A model generated the notes under the pieces. It saw only the letters and a list, made by a program, of their open reading frames with translations, made no database searches and was not told the origin of the DNA. Position numbers and translations under genes: made by a program. From positions 62,001 through 126,000 of the forward strand of contig NZ_SJPY01000010.1 of assembly GCF_007860185.1 (NCBI RefSeq): a stretch of 64,000 nt of DNA, in the 5' to 3' direction. How positions within the stretch are numbered: the first letter of the stretch is position 1; each line of letters opens with the position of its first letter. Positions 46,293 to 56,400 of the stretch are shown one piece after another. The DNA comes from Novipirellula aureliae. GTDB taxonomy: Bacteria > Planctomycetota > Planctomycetia > Pirellulales > Pirellulaceae.

Positions 46293-47534
46293 ATGAAACC
46301 GACACAGCAAACGATTGCTGAACTAATCGAATCGATGCCGCCAAGCCCAAAATTGGTAGAACGAATACGAAAGCAATTCGGAACCCAGTTGGCTGATGAG
46401 TGTTTGGCGGCCGCTAACCTGCAAATCAAAGCGAGACGCAAATTCGGCGACGGCATTTGGTGGGTCACCGAAAAATCGCTTCAGCAAGCGACTCCATGGC
46501 AGGTGGCCAAACTAAAGGCGACTTGGCTCGGCAACGGAACGATTTACGACCTTTGCTGTGGGGTCGGTGGCGACTCAATCGGCTTCGCTCGACAGACGCT
46601 CGATCGACCAGAAAATGCTCAAACCAATATCGTCGCTGTCGACGTCGATCCTGTCCTGATCCGATTTGCACAAGCCAATCTCGATTGGACTTTTTCTCAG
46701 ATGCAAGCAACGGCAACCGCAAGTGTCGTTGGTGCGGATGTGACGCAGATGACATTACCGAATCGAGTCTCGGTTCACATCGACCCCGATCGAAGAGCGA
46801 TGGACAGGTCAAAGAATCGATCGGTGAACGGCCGCAGCATTCGTCCGGAGGATTACAAGCCGACGCTCGATCAGACGATGCGATTATTGGAAAACACCGA
46901 TGCCGCTCTCATCAAAATGGCCCCAGCGGCGGCGTTACCCGAATCGATAGTCAACGTCAGCCACCGGTCCTGGATTTCCCTTAGCGGAAGCGTTCGCGAA
47001 CAAACGGTTTTGCTCGGCAATGCCATGGAACGTGCAGGACAGCTTGCCAATCGTGTTTCCGCTGTTGCGGTCGACTTCGAAGGAAATGCTCAATCGTTCT
47101 CAATCGGTTCGGATCAACCGCCGAGTGGACCGTCGTTGAAAACCGAACCCGCATCGGCACCGGGGCAAATCATGGTCGATCCCGATGCCGCGATTCGCGC
47201 GGCCGGTTTAACGGAGGCCTTCGCTCAGCAGTATCAACTTCAAACACTTGGAGGGCCAGCTGGATTCTTGACGGGCGATGGCTTGGGTGCATCCGCAAAA
47301 GACATCCCGATGGCAATCGTAGGGCAAGTTGCCTACAGCGGCAGTTGCGACAATCGGAAACTGCGTCGCGAGCTACGGAGTCGCAATTATTCAGTGCAAC
47401 GGGTGAAGGTTCGCGGTACCGATCATGATCCCGCCACATGGTCTCGTCAGCTCCGCGATTGTGGTGAAATTCCGGTGACTCTATGGATCGGACGAACTCG
47501 CAAAAGGGTCTATGCTGCGATCACGGAGATCTAG
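46293..47534 (+). CDS. Class I SAM methyltransferase with THUMP-like domain
   Basis: The protein of 413 residues starts with a helical domain (QTIAELIESMPPSPKLVERI), followed by a Rossmann methyltransferase core with motif I TIYDLCCGVGGDSIGFA and the strand NIVAVDVDPVLIRFAQANL. VHIDPDRRAM marks the catalytic-loop region. The last third (GQVAYSGSCDNRKLRRELR, RNYSVQRVKVRGTD) fits the THUMP-like domain known from this family. The target, probably RNA, is unproven. ATG 46293 starts 13 nt after the acyltransferase stop; a GTG at 46269 would overlap that gene. Confidence 0.85.
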   Translation: MKPTQQTIAELIESMPPSPKLVERIRKQFGTQLADECLAAANLQIKARRKFGDGIWWVTEKSLQQATPWQVAKLKATWLGNGTIYDLCCGVGGDSIGFARQTLDRPENAQTNIVAVDVDPVLIRFAQANLDWTFSQMQATATASVVGADVTQMTLPNRVSVHIDPDRRAMDRSKNRSVNGRSIRPEDYKPTLDQTMRLLENTDAALIKMAPAAALPESIVNVSHRSWISLSGSVREQTVLLGNAMERAGQLANRVSAVAVDFEGNAQSFSIGSDQPPSGPSLKTEPASAPGQIMVDPDAAIRAAGLTEAFAQQYQLQTLGGPAGFLTGDGLGASAKDIPMAIVGQVAYSGSCDNRKLRRELRSRNYSVQRVKVRGTDHDPATWSRQLRDCGEIPVTLWIGRTRKRVYAAITEI

Positions 47535-47600
47535 TCGGCTAGGCTTGTTGCTTGGCGGATTGTTGATGGAGGGGCTTGAGCAAACGCATGCGTCCCGTGT

Positions 47601-49574
47601 CTACACCCCACTCTTTCGCCGGTTCACGCATTGCCAACCGCAACCGGAGAGCCAGGCCAAAGTGACCCAAACGGTACCGAACAATATCGCGGCTCCGTAG
47701 AGTGCCAAAAGAGCGATTTGAATAACATTATTCCTAATGCTATCCCATCCAAATTCCGCAACCGCAAAAAATCCGTTGAACGCAAATGCCAGAAAATAGG
47801 CCACAAGCATTGCCAATACGATTGCCCGTCGATCGCACTTTTCTTTGCTAAGAAAAACAATCATCGCTCGCGTACAAGCGGATGTCCCCAAAACACCGAC
47901 GACTGCAAAAAAAATCAGTCCTTCATACAAATCGATCACATCAATCAACTTGAATAGAGTGAAACTTACTGCAGCGATTGCCGTCAGCTCAATCATCGAT
48001 TGAATTCCCGTTGACGGCAAAGGTGAATCGGCATCACGAAGATGGGTTAAGGTCCACGGAGTCCAAAACTGGATCAAAATGGCGACAGTGGCTCCGGCGA
48101 GCAGTTGTGCAAGCAGCACCGAAGACATCGTAGATGGTATGTCGGACACATTTTGAAACAATGACATGGAGAATAAGAACGTCAAAAAACCAGGCACAAC
48201 CATCAGCAAAGCCATACCGAATCGCATTGTCAACGAACCATACCAAAACATCGCGGCTGTTGTCGCTAAACAAAGCAAGATGAACACTGGCAAACCAAGA
48301 CTCTGAGCGACGAGCATTTGCACGACGTAAGTCAGACGAGTGCCATATATGCTTTCGACAATTTCCATCAAAATCGGCAGCATGCCACCGACGAAAAACA
48401 GAGCGAACGCGATCCCCAAAAGCCCCGACATAAAACTGGTTCTTGAAACCAACGCGTGCTTCGGCAAATCGAAGAGGTGCAGCACCCATGCCGAAATGGG
48501 GGTTTCAAGATTTGCAGGAAACGATTTCGAGTCCCGCAATGGGCTCGAATCCGCCAAATAGTGACTCGCTTCTCTCTTGCGCCGTTCCTCAGGTGTTAGA
48601 CAATAGGCACCGACCGGATACTCGTCGATCGCTAATTCTCTACGGCAAATGAATTGCCATCCGCATGCCTTCAGCCATTTCGTACCAAACCATAAAGTGA
48701 AGAGCAGCAAAACGCAACCAAGCACTGCGTAGGAAAACGCGGCCATCGATTTTTCTTCAAACGAGGGGCGGGTGAACCGGTTTGAATTGGAATCCGAAAA
48801 CGCCATCAACGCATTGCCTAGAAATGTGACAATAAAAGATAGCGTGACCAAGGCAGCGATGTACGATCTTTTGACGCGGCGACGCTGGAGCAAAACATGC
48901 GACGTCATAATCGCAATGGCACCGAGCATCACCCCAGCGACGGAGCTGATCAAGAAAATCGTTGCGATCTCTTCAGACCTATTCGTTCCGACGATCACAC
49001 ACCCGATGGCAACGACAAACGTCAGTTCGATTATCGCGCGAATCCCCATCGGTCGAATCGGATCCAGATGGCTGCAAAAAGGAGATAGCGACCATGGTGT
49101 CCACCATTGATAGAAAATCGCCACGGCAGCGCATGCAAAGAAAAAGATCCCGGCACCGGCCAGCAACGCATCGGATAACACCTGGTAACTGGTTTGATCG
49201 TAGAATTCAATCAGGATCAGGCAAGGGATCGCGATGGCGGCGATGGCAGCCGCAAAACGAATCATCACGGAACCATGCCACAAAACCGGCGCTACCGTAC
49301 AAAGAGCAAACATTGCCAATAGCGGCCCCGCGACGAATTGATTGACCAGCAGACGACTACCCAGTTGGTCATCAAAGTCCCAGTCAGAAAGCAAAAATGA
49401 ACCAACCAACGGTAGGATGAAGGCCATCAAAAACAGCCCACTCGCCAAACCGCCAACGCCAAAAATAAAGCTCTTTACGGAAATACGATCGTTTGCCGGC
49501 GGGTCCGTGATGCGCAGCATCCATGCTTCACGTGGTACATGGTTTTCCGGGAGCAAGAAGTTTTCGGGGGGCAT
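47601..49574 (-). CDS. Multi-spanning membrane protein made of two homologous halves
   Basis: The 657-residue protein has about seven hydrophobic segments in each half. The two halves match each other: ILRIT-like openings before the first helix, FYQWWTPWSLSPF in the first versus IQFWTPWTLTHL in the second, MGIRAIIELTFVVAIGCV versus TGIQSMIELTAIAAVSFT, and endings LKACGWQFICRR versus LSGCGWQCVNRR. The arrangement is a tandem duplication and fusion. No transporter or enzyme motif is recognised. It is divergent from the transporter gene to its right. Confidence 0.82.
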   Translation of the reverse strand: MPPENFLLPENHVPREAWMLRITDPPANDRISVKSFIFGVGGLASGLFLMAFILPLVGSFLLSDWDFDDQLGSRLLVNQFVAGPLLAMFALCTVAPVLWHGSVMIRFAAAIAAIAIPCLILIEFYDQTSYQVLSDALLAGAGIFFFACAAVAIFYQWWTPWSLSPFCSHLDPIRPMGIRAIIELTFVVAIGCVIVGTNRSEEIATIFLISSVAGVMLGAIAIMTSHVLLQRRRVKRSYIAALVTLSFIVTFLGNALMAFSDSNSNRFTRPSFEEKSMAAFSYAVLGCVLLLFTLWFGTKWLKACGWQFICRRELAIDEYPVGAYCLTPEERRKREASHYLADSSPLRDSKSFPANLETPISAWVLHLFDLPKHALVSRTSFMSGLLGIAFALFFVGGMLPILMEIVESIYGTRLTYVVQMLVAQSLGLPVFILLCLATTAAMFWYGSLTMRFGMALLMVVPGFLTFLFSMSLFQNVSDIPSTMSSVLLAQLLAGATVAILIQFWTPWTLTHLRDADSPLPSTGIQSMIELTAIAAVSFTLFKLIDVIDLYEGLIFFAVVGVLGTSACTRAMIVFLSKEKCDRRAIVLAMLVAYFLAFAFNGFFAVAEFGWDSIRNNVIQIALLALYGAAILFGTVWVTLAWLSGCGWQCVNRRKSGV

Positions 49575-49755
49575 GTTCGAATTCGCCGTCCTTTGAGTTT
49601 TTCACATCTTATCATGTTTTCACTCAAGACGCCGTCGCTAGGTCGCTCTGCTCGCTGAGCGGAAAGTGTCGATCATTCGTGTCCCATTCGTGTACCCGCG
49701 TGCCCAACGACCCACACTTCGTATAGGATCAATTGCCTTAGCAAGTGTTTCCATC

Positions 49756-49777
49756 TTCGTTGTGACAAAGCACTCGC
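49756..49777. mobile_element. Right-end remnant of the MITE-like element
   Basis: CTTCGTTGTGACAAAGCACT is the right terminus of the CTAGTGCTTTGTC element, present alone in the upstream region of the transporter gene. The frame of the gene is open through it, so it argues for a start further right (49825). Confidence 0.6.
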
Positions 49778-49824
49778 TTAACGTGATCCTCCTGAACGAA
49801 AACGATTTTACGACCAACCAACAC

Positions 49825-51150
49825 ATGACAAAAACCCCGCCCACAAATCCCAGGTTCCTATCGCGTTGGGCCATTGATATCTCGGCGAATGAGCGAGCGT
49901 CGGTGGCGTGGGCGTTCGCATGGTTCTTCTGTATTCTCTTGAGCTACTTTATGCTTCGTCCGATTCGCGATGCGATGGGAATTGAAGGTGGCACGAAGCA
50001 ACTTCCGCATCTATTCTTGATGACGTTCTTGGCGATGTTAGTCGCTGTACCAATCTATTCGGCATTGGTTAGTCGTTTGCCGCGCCGGTGGCTTGTGCGC
50101 ACCGTCTATCACTTCTTTGCCATCTGTCTGCTGATGTTTTGGGGGATGATGCAATTTGAATCCGATTGGCTGATCATTTGGACGGCTCGAGTCGTCTTTA
50201 TTTGGATCAACGTTTTTGCGTTGTTCGCCACCAGTGTCTTTTGGAGTGTCCTAGCCGATCTGTTCGCGAGCCAACAAGGCAAACGCTTGTTCGGATTGAT
50301 TGCCGCTGGAGGGACCAGTGGAGCGATTACCGGATCGCTACTGACAACGTTTGCAGCGCCCTATCTAGAGACCCGTTCGCTTCTACTCGTTTCTGCTGTT
50401 CTAATAGAGATTGGACTCGCCTGCGCGTGGAGATTGGAAAAAAATGCGCCAAGGTTAGCCGCTGCGAACCCGATTCAATGGGAAGATCCGTTGCCCGGTA
50501 AACCGAGTGGAACAAGAGGTGGCATACTGAGCGGCATTGCGGAAGTCGGTAAATCATCCTACCTAGCCATGATCTGCTTGTTCTTGCTTTTCGTTCAGCT
50601 ATTGGGAACGCAACTCTATTTCCAACAAGCTCACATCGTGGAAGGCTCGATCGATTCGACCGCAGATCGAATCCAGCTATTTGCCTCACTCGATTTAGGA
50701 TCGCAACTCTTCACGTTGGTAATGCAGACCGTGGTAGCGGGCATCGTCCTACGCAAACTTGGGACCCAGTTTGCCTTGGTTTTGCTACCGATTGTCTACA
50801 TCGTCGGATTCCTACTGCTTGCACGCGATCCATCACTGGGCGTTTTGGTGGTGCTCGTGGTCGTCTCGCGAGGTTGTGGTTATGGAATTACCGTGCCAGC
50901 GCGTGAGGTCCTGTTTACGGTCGTTAGCAAGGAACAGAAATACAAATCAAAGAACTTTATCGACACGGTCGTCCTGCGCGGTGGCGATGCGATTGCAGGC
51001 CAAGTTTTCCGCGGTCTGCAAGGGATAGGCGTAAGCTTGTCGGCTCTCAACTACTATGCAATTCCCGTTGCCGCCATTTGGGGATTGGTAGCATGGCGTC
51101 TTGGCAAACGTCAGGAGAAACTTGCTAGGAGACGACGTACGTCAAGCTGA
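49825..51150 (+). CDS. Polytopic transporter of the NTP/NDP exchange or MFS type
   Basis: The protein of about 442 residues has 10-12 hydrophobic helices. FFCILLSYFMLRPIRDAMGI near the start resembles the ATP/ADP-exchange (AAA) family and the MFS-like proteins often annotated as NTP/NDP exchange transporters in planctomycetes and chlamydiae. FATSVFWSVLADLFASQQGK and LFGLIAAGGTSGAITGSLL are also typical of that group. The residues needed for nucleotide transport cannot be judged, so the substrate is open. A frame to 49666 exists, but its extra part contains repeat sequence. Confidence 0.8.
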   Translation: MTKTPPTNPRFLSRWAIDISANERASVAWAFAWFFCILLSYFMLRPIRDAMGIEGGTKQLPHLFLMTFLAMLVAVPIYSALVSRLPRRWLVRTVYHFFAICLLMFWGMMQFESDWLIIWTARVVFIWINVFALFATSVFWSVLADLFASQQGKRLFGLIAAGGTSGAITGSLLTTFAAPYLETRSLLLVSAVLIEIGLACAWRLEKNAPRLAAANPIQWEDPLPGKPSGTRGGILSGIAEVGKSSYLAMICLFLLFVQLLGTQLYFQQAHIVEGSIDSTADRIQLFASLDLGSQLFTLVMQTVVAGIVLRKLGTQFALVLLPIVYIVGFLLLARDPSLGVLVVLVVVSRGCGYGITVPAREVLFTVVSKEQKYKSKNFIDTVVLRGGDAIAGQVFRGLQGIGVSLSALNYYAIPVAAIWGLVAWRLGKRQEKLARRRRTSS

Positions 51151-51267
51151 GCTGGTGCGCAGCAACTCGTTACAAGGTTCCCACCTTGTCTCGGGATGTT
51201 TGAGGGATCCTGCCCCCGCACGCTGTACTCAGGAGGCGGGGAGCCTCCCACCATCGTGTCCCAGTCG

Positions 51268-51456
51268 GGAACCAGGAACCAGGAGCCAGGAACCAGGAGC
51301 CAGGAACCAGGAACCAGGAACCAGGAACCAGGAGCCAGGAGCCAGGAGCCAGGAGCCAGGAGCCAGGAGCCAGGGGCCAGGAGCCAGGAGCCAGGAGCCA
51401 GGAGCCAGGAGCCAGGAGCCAGGAGCCAGGAGCCAGGAGCCAGGAGCCAGGAGCCA
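51268..51456. repeat. Heptanucleotide array, 27 units of GGAGCCA / GGAACCA
   Basis: Exactly 27 seven-base units run without interruption over 189 nt. The first units mix GGAACCA and GGAGCCA and the later ones are almost all GGAGCCA, with one GGGGCCA. The gap (51151-51496) between the transporter and the SH3 gene is otherwise empty. Both strands are open through it (peptide repeats GARSQEP and LLAPGSW) because a 21-nt period holds three units; neither is treated as a gene. Seven-base arrays like this are known as STRRs in cyanobacteria. Confidence 0.95.
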
Positions 51457-51496
51457 GGGTAAGCTGTCTGAAGCGGCAAAAGCCTGGGCTCCAACC

Positions 51497-53198
51497 TTAC
51501 TGTATGTTTCGCGAGACTTCCGAGACGATTAGATGCGGCGTGTTGAGGCCTCGTAGATAGGTTTGCACACCGCGAACTTGGATCTCGCTATTTAGATGCA
51601 TCCTCAGATTGACGCCTGGCGAGGGACTGGCATAAGCGATGGTCCGTCCTTGGTTGTCTGTCAATGCGAAAGGAGGGCTGTCTTTGCGTGCCGAGTACAC
51701 TTGAACCAAGAATCCTGTTTGGACCGCCAAGTTTGGTGGCGTTGGAATCTCACGGGGTTGAGCGGGTGACGGTATTGTGGGCGGTTGATACTCCGTCGCA
51801 GCGGCTTGCACCACTCCAGACCCCTCTCGGCGATCGGCGATGCTGCGATACTGTTCGATGCGATCGGCCAGCAATCGTGCGCGGCCAGCGACAACTTGAT
51901 CCCCTTGGGAAGAAACGAGTTGGCGAGCACGATTGGCAAGCGGAGCCAATTCCGCCGACGAGGCACTGGCGGCCATCATTCGAGAAAATGTCAGATTTAG
52001 TTGCTCCACTGTCTGGTTCTGTACTTCCGATTCGATCCTCGCAACCGCCAGTGTCGGATGAGCAACCGGCGCGATTCCACTGACTTGTGCGACGGGATAC
52101 TGGCCGCGATCTCGTTTTGAACCAATCACCCAATTGCTGTCGTTGGCTTGTGCCAAATCACTCGGTGCTGCCGAGGCATTGCCAACAGTGGAATCGAGCA
52201 GTGAATCACTCATTTGCCGAACGTCCTCATCAATATCCTTGATCCGTGGGCGACCAATGAATTCTGCCGACGCGAGGGACGGTTGAGCAAGAGTCGTTTC
52301 CTGGGCACTGGATGAGTGAGTTACCGGAGCCGAGGGGCGTAGGCCGCTACCGATCGGTTGGTTCAAATTCGGGTGCGTTTGACCGGCAGGCAGCGGTGCA
52401 CTTTTTAGTCTCGGAATATCATCGTATGCGATTGGTTCCAGTTCGGTATTGCGTTCACGCCGCCGGGACGACTCTTTTGTTTGGTTGTTGGAAGCCGTGC
52501 GGATCTTATCGAAGTCGTCGATGGGTTCGGTATCGGCCACGCGATCGGCCATGCGGGGGCGGTTCGGTTTTGCGATCGTTTTCTCGCCAGGCAAAAACTC
52601 GATTTCATTGGTTGTCTGTTCTCGAACGGCGGCAACCAGGGCCTCGGCATTCGGGACAACTTGGTTGCTGTGGACCCAGCGAAATTCGCCTGACGGTGGG
52701 ACCGTTCGGAACCACAAACGTGGGCCATCAGGGCCTTCACGCTCGCTGCGTCCAATGATCGTGATCGGTTCGCCCTTGGCCAATTGGACTTGCCAGCGGT
52801 ATTGGCGGGCGCGTCCCAGATGCGTGCCGATCCAGGAAACGGTTCCGTCCTCGATAACGACCGCCGTCTCGCCATCGGACGACAATTCAACATCATCGGC
52901 GGGAATCCAACAAAAACTGTTCTCAGGTGGCCGAACGCCGAGCCAGCCGTCAACCGTTTCGACATAAACTTCTAATTCTTGGCCGTAGCGCAGTGGGTCC
53001 GTTCGGTAAAACTCGTTCGACGGTCCACAGCGTGTGTACGCTTCCTCTTGAGCTACAAAAACCACAAACGGCTCACTCGCAACACTGCCGTCATCGGTTT
53101 GGGGAGAATCGGCAAGAATCACAGTTTCACTAGGGGATAAAACCAGTAAAAACGCGGTAAACAGGAGAAATCGACGAGTTCTCGGTTGCGATCTCATG
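51497..53198 (-). CDS. Exported protein with two SH3-like domains
   Basis: A signal peptide (MRSQPRTRRFLLFTAFLLVL) is followed by two bacterial SH3-like regions: EAYTRCGPSNEFYRTDPLRY through FCWIPADDVEL, and YRWQVQLAKGEPITIIGRSE through FRWVHSNQV. A long disordered, Ser/Pro/Gln-rich middle comes next, then a helical stretch and a C-terminal beta domain (FLVQVYSARKDSPPFALTDN, VQTYLRGLNTPHLIV). It is probably a periplasmic cell-wall or protein-binding factor. ATG 53198 is preferred over one at 53230. It lies 260 bp downstream of the large permease on the same strand. Confidence 0.83.
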
Positions 53199-53457
53199 GT
53201 GCCAACTCTTTGTTCAAAAAAGACGTTCAAAAAAGACGTTCGGTAGCGAAAGACTAGGTCATAATGTTTTTCGCGACTTCGTCACAAGGTCGAAAAGTTT
53301 CGCTGTCATTTCGTATTTCCGGGGGGTAGGCCCCGGTCGGGCGATTGCAAAATCGATTTGCCTCTCGAACAGAATGAGCGGGTATCACACTTAGATCGCC
53401 GCGATCGGACAGAATCAATTTGCAATGGATTTAGCTTCCCGATAATGTTGACGAGTG

Positions 53458-56400
53458 CTATTGTCCTCGCAGCGATTCTAATAGCGGCATGCGAACGACC
53501 TGGCGTACGGCAATCAATCCCGATAGCATTCCGAAAAACATGATGCCGAGGACAATGATGAGTGGCCCAGCCCATGGCGGGTTCATGCCGCTGACGATCC
53601 CGTATGGCAATACCGCCAAGATTGCACAGAGAGAACCACAGCCAATCCCGATCATCAGTAGGACCGCTGTTTCTCGCATCACCATGTTGGCAAGCCGCCT
53701 GCGTGTAAACCCGACCGCTCGCATCACAGCCAACTCGCCACGGCGGTCGAGGACGCTCCGCAATTGGGCGATTGCCAAACCGATTGTTCCGAGCAACAAC
53801 CCCAGAGCACCGAGACTTTGAAACGTCCTCAAATACGTATTTTGAACGGCCAGCAATCCAGCCAACACGTCGCGGGTCTGTGATGCATCCATGCCAACAT
53901 CCCCTAGTTTTCGCTCGAGTAGCGAAGCGATCGGATCAGCATTCGTTTCTCCCGAATCGATCAGAAACAATCGGTAACCACTAATCTCGGGAAAAACGGT
54001 TTCAAAGTTCTGTTCGCCAATCATCAAACGGCCTTGCAGTAGCGAATTGGAGAGCAAACCTACCACTTGAAAATAGATCGGTTTGCCTGGCTCGAACTCG
54101 AACGATGTGACTTCGCCGACACCACCTCGTAACTGCAAACTCCACATCGCGGTACCCAGATCGATCACCACGGGAAGCGGATCGTCGGCTGTGCCAGTTG
54201 CAGTCGTTTGCAGCAATTGCCAGTGACATTCCGATTGGTCATTGGCGTCCGATTGATAGCTGGCCCACTCAAAATCAGGCAATCGGTCCGGATGCTCGAT
54301 CATGGTTTGCGAGAAGGATTCAGGAATCCCGACCACCGTCGGGGCCGTCGCTTGATACAAGTTATTGCAGCTAGCGTCTTGCCCAAGACGCAGCCGAAGT
54401 GGGCAAACGATTGCCGAAGAAAGCAACTCCCCATCGGTTCCGAGTAACTCGGTTTGAATTTGCCGGTTTGCCAAATCACGATAGATTGGCTGAGCCGTCT
54501 GGGCGATTAAATCAAATCCCCCCGTCCCCTTTTCCGTCGGCTGTAGTTGAAATGCATTCATAGCGATAATCAAAAACGCCGCCGTCGCCATCAAGCCAAT
54601 CGTCAGCGTGCTGCGCAGTGGATGCCGCGACGCGTTACGGGCAGCCAATGAAGAGAGCGAAAACGATTGTTTGCTCGGGCTTTTCTTGTTTGCAGCCCCG
54701 ATTCGGCGCGGTCGACTGAGCCAGCCGTAGACGACAGTCATTGCGGCAATCAGAAGCATCATCCCGCCTCCGACAAACCCGCCTGCTGCTGCCTGGCCTC
54801 CCTTGACCGCACCCATCGCCGCAGCGGCGCATGCGGTGATGGACAAACCGATCGCGATAAGATTGAACTTGGAAAGTTGGCCCGATTGACCCCCCTTGCG
54901 ATTTTTCTTGTCTGATCCAGACTCGTCGTCTCGTCCTGCTAACAATCGCTGGGCATCAACTCGGACGATGGATCGCACGGTAAACCAAATCGTTACGAAC
55001 GAAACGCCCCAACTCACGAGTCCTCCCACCAGAATACTGGTGGCTGTCCAATGAAACGTCAAAAACGGTACGGTGACCGCACCGACCCACCATGAACGCA
55101 GGCTCCACAAAACAAACATTGCATAGCCAATCCCTCCAAAAATACCGACGATGACACCAAACGCGGCGACGATACCGCCCTCGCCAAGCACGAGCCGCCC
55201 GACTCGCGACGGATTCCAACCAATCGCCAACAACGTTCCCAGCTCGCGAAGTCTGGAGGTCAATCCGAGACGAAACAGCATGGCAATCAACATGATCGCC
55301 GATAAGATGACAAAGAAACTGAGTGACAAGAACAATGCGTCGAAGGGAGTCGTTCCTTTTGACGCAGCGAGTTGTTCGCTGCGGATCGGACGCACGATCC
55401 ATCCCAATTCCGCAAGCGATGGTCGTACAGCCTCGAGAATCAATTTGCTGAGCTCTGCTTCGCTTTCCCCCTCGAGCCTCTCAATGCGAAGCCCCGTCGC
55501 CTTGCCAAACCGGCTGCCGAACAAACGTTGCCCATCGGCAAGGGGCAAGAACGCCTTGGGCGTCAAGCGGTAATGGTTCCAATATGCGTCGTCATCCGGT
55601 GTGATCTTGCGCACAAGCTGGAACGGCAGGTCCCAATCGTTGATCGAATCTTGGTCCGTGACACCAGGAACCGTGGGTGTCAATCCAGGATCGTTGTAGA
55701 CGGTGGGTGATTTATCGAAAACCGCTTCACGGTTCCGCCGGTAGGGGCGCGCCGGTTCGGTGATCGGTACGATATCGGTAACGACCGCCGAGAAGGTGCG
55801 TTCAACCTCCACACCCTTTTCAACTTCAGGTTCGTAATAGGAGAAACGTAGCCGTGTGCCGACTTTTGCTTCCAGTCGTCTTGCCGTCCAGTCGTTCAGC
55901 ACGACAGGAACGAGCGACTCCGACGGGGGCGACTCCGACGGGGGCTGGTAGTCGAGCGGCAGCGTGGACGAGGAATCGATCGCTGTAATGATGCTATACG
56001 GCACCGTTTGAAGGACGCGTCCCGACTCATCAAGCCGCTCGATCGCGTTGGCCAAATACGTGTTTGAAACGGTCACCCGGCCATTATCGAGTCCGCTGGT
56101 GACCTTTTCGACGACCGCTTCAGGGAGCAGCAATTGTTCGGAAGTCAGTGAGTAGTAGTCAAACACAAACTCCGTATTCGGGTCGGCGTCGTCCGCTGTT
56201 GCTTCGGTTATCGCCGCTTGGCGATTCCGTTTTAGCTTCAGCCCCAGCGTGCTCAGCTTTAGATTCAAGTCGGACAACTCGACGGGAGTGGGAAACAGCA
56301 CCATGTTGGCTTGCCCGCTGCGATCGAGGACGTCGCATACGGTACTCCGGCTAAGATAGACGTTCATCGGTGCCACTTGACTGGGGGTGACCGAAAACCG

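Noticed and set aside
51111-51532. Frames of 127 and 143 residues through the heptanucleotide array
   Set aside because: A 7-nt unit leaves all frames open when it contains no stop; the products are pure GARSQEP or LLAPGSW repeats.
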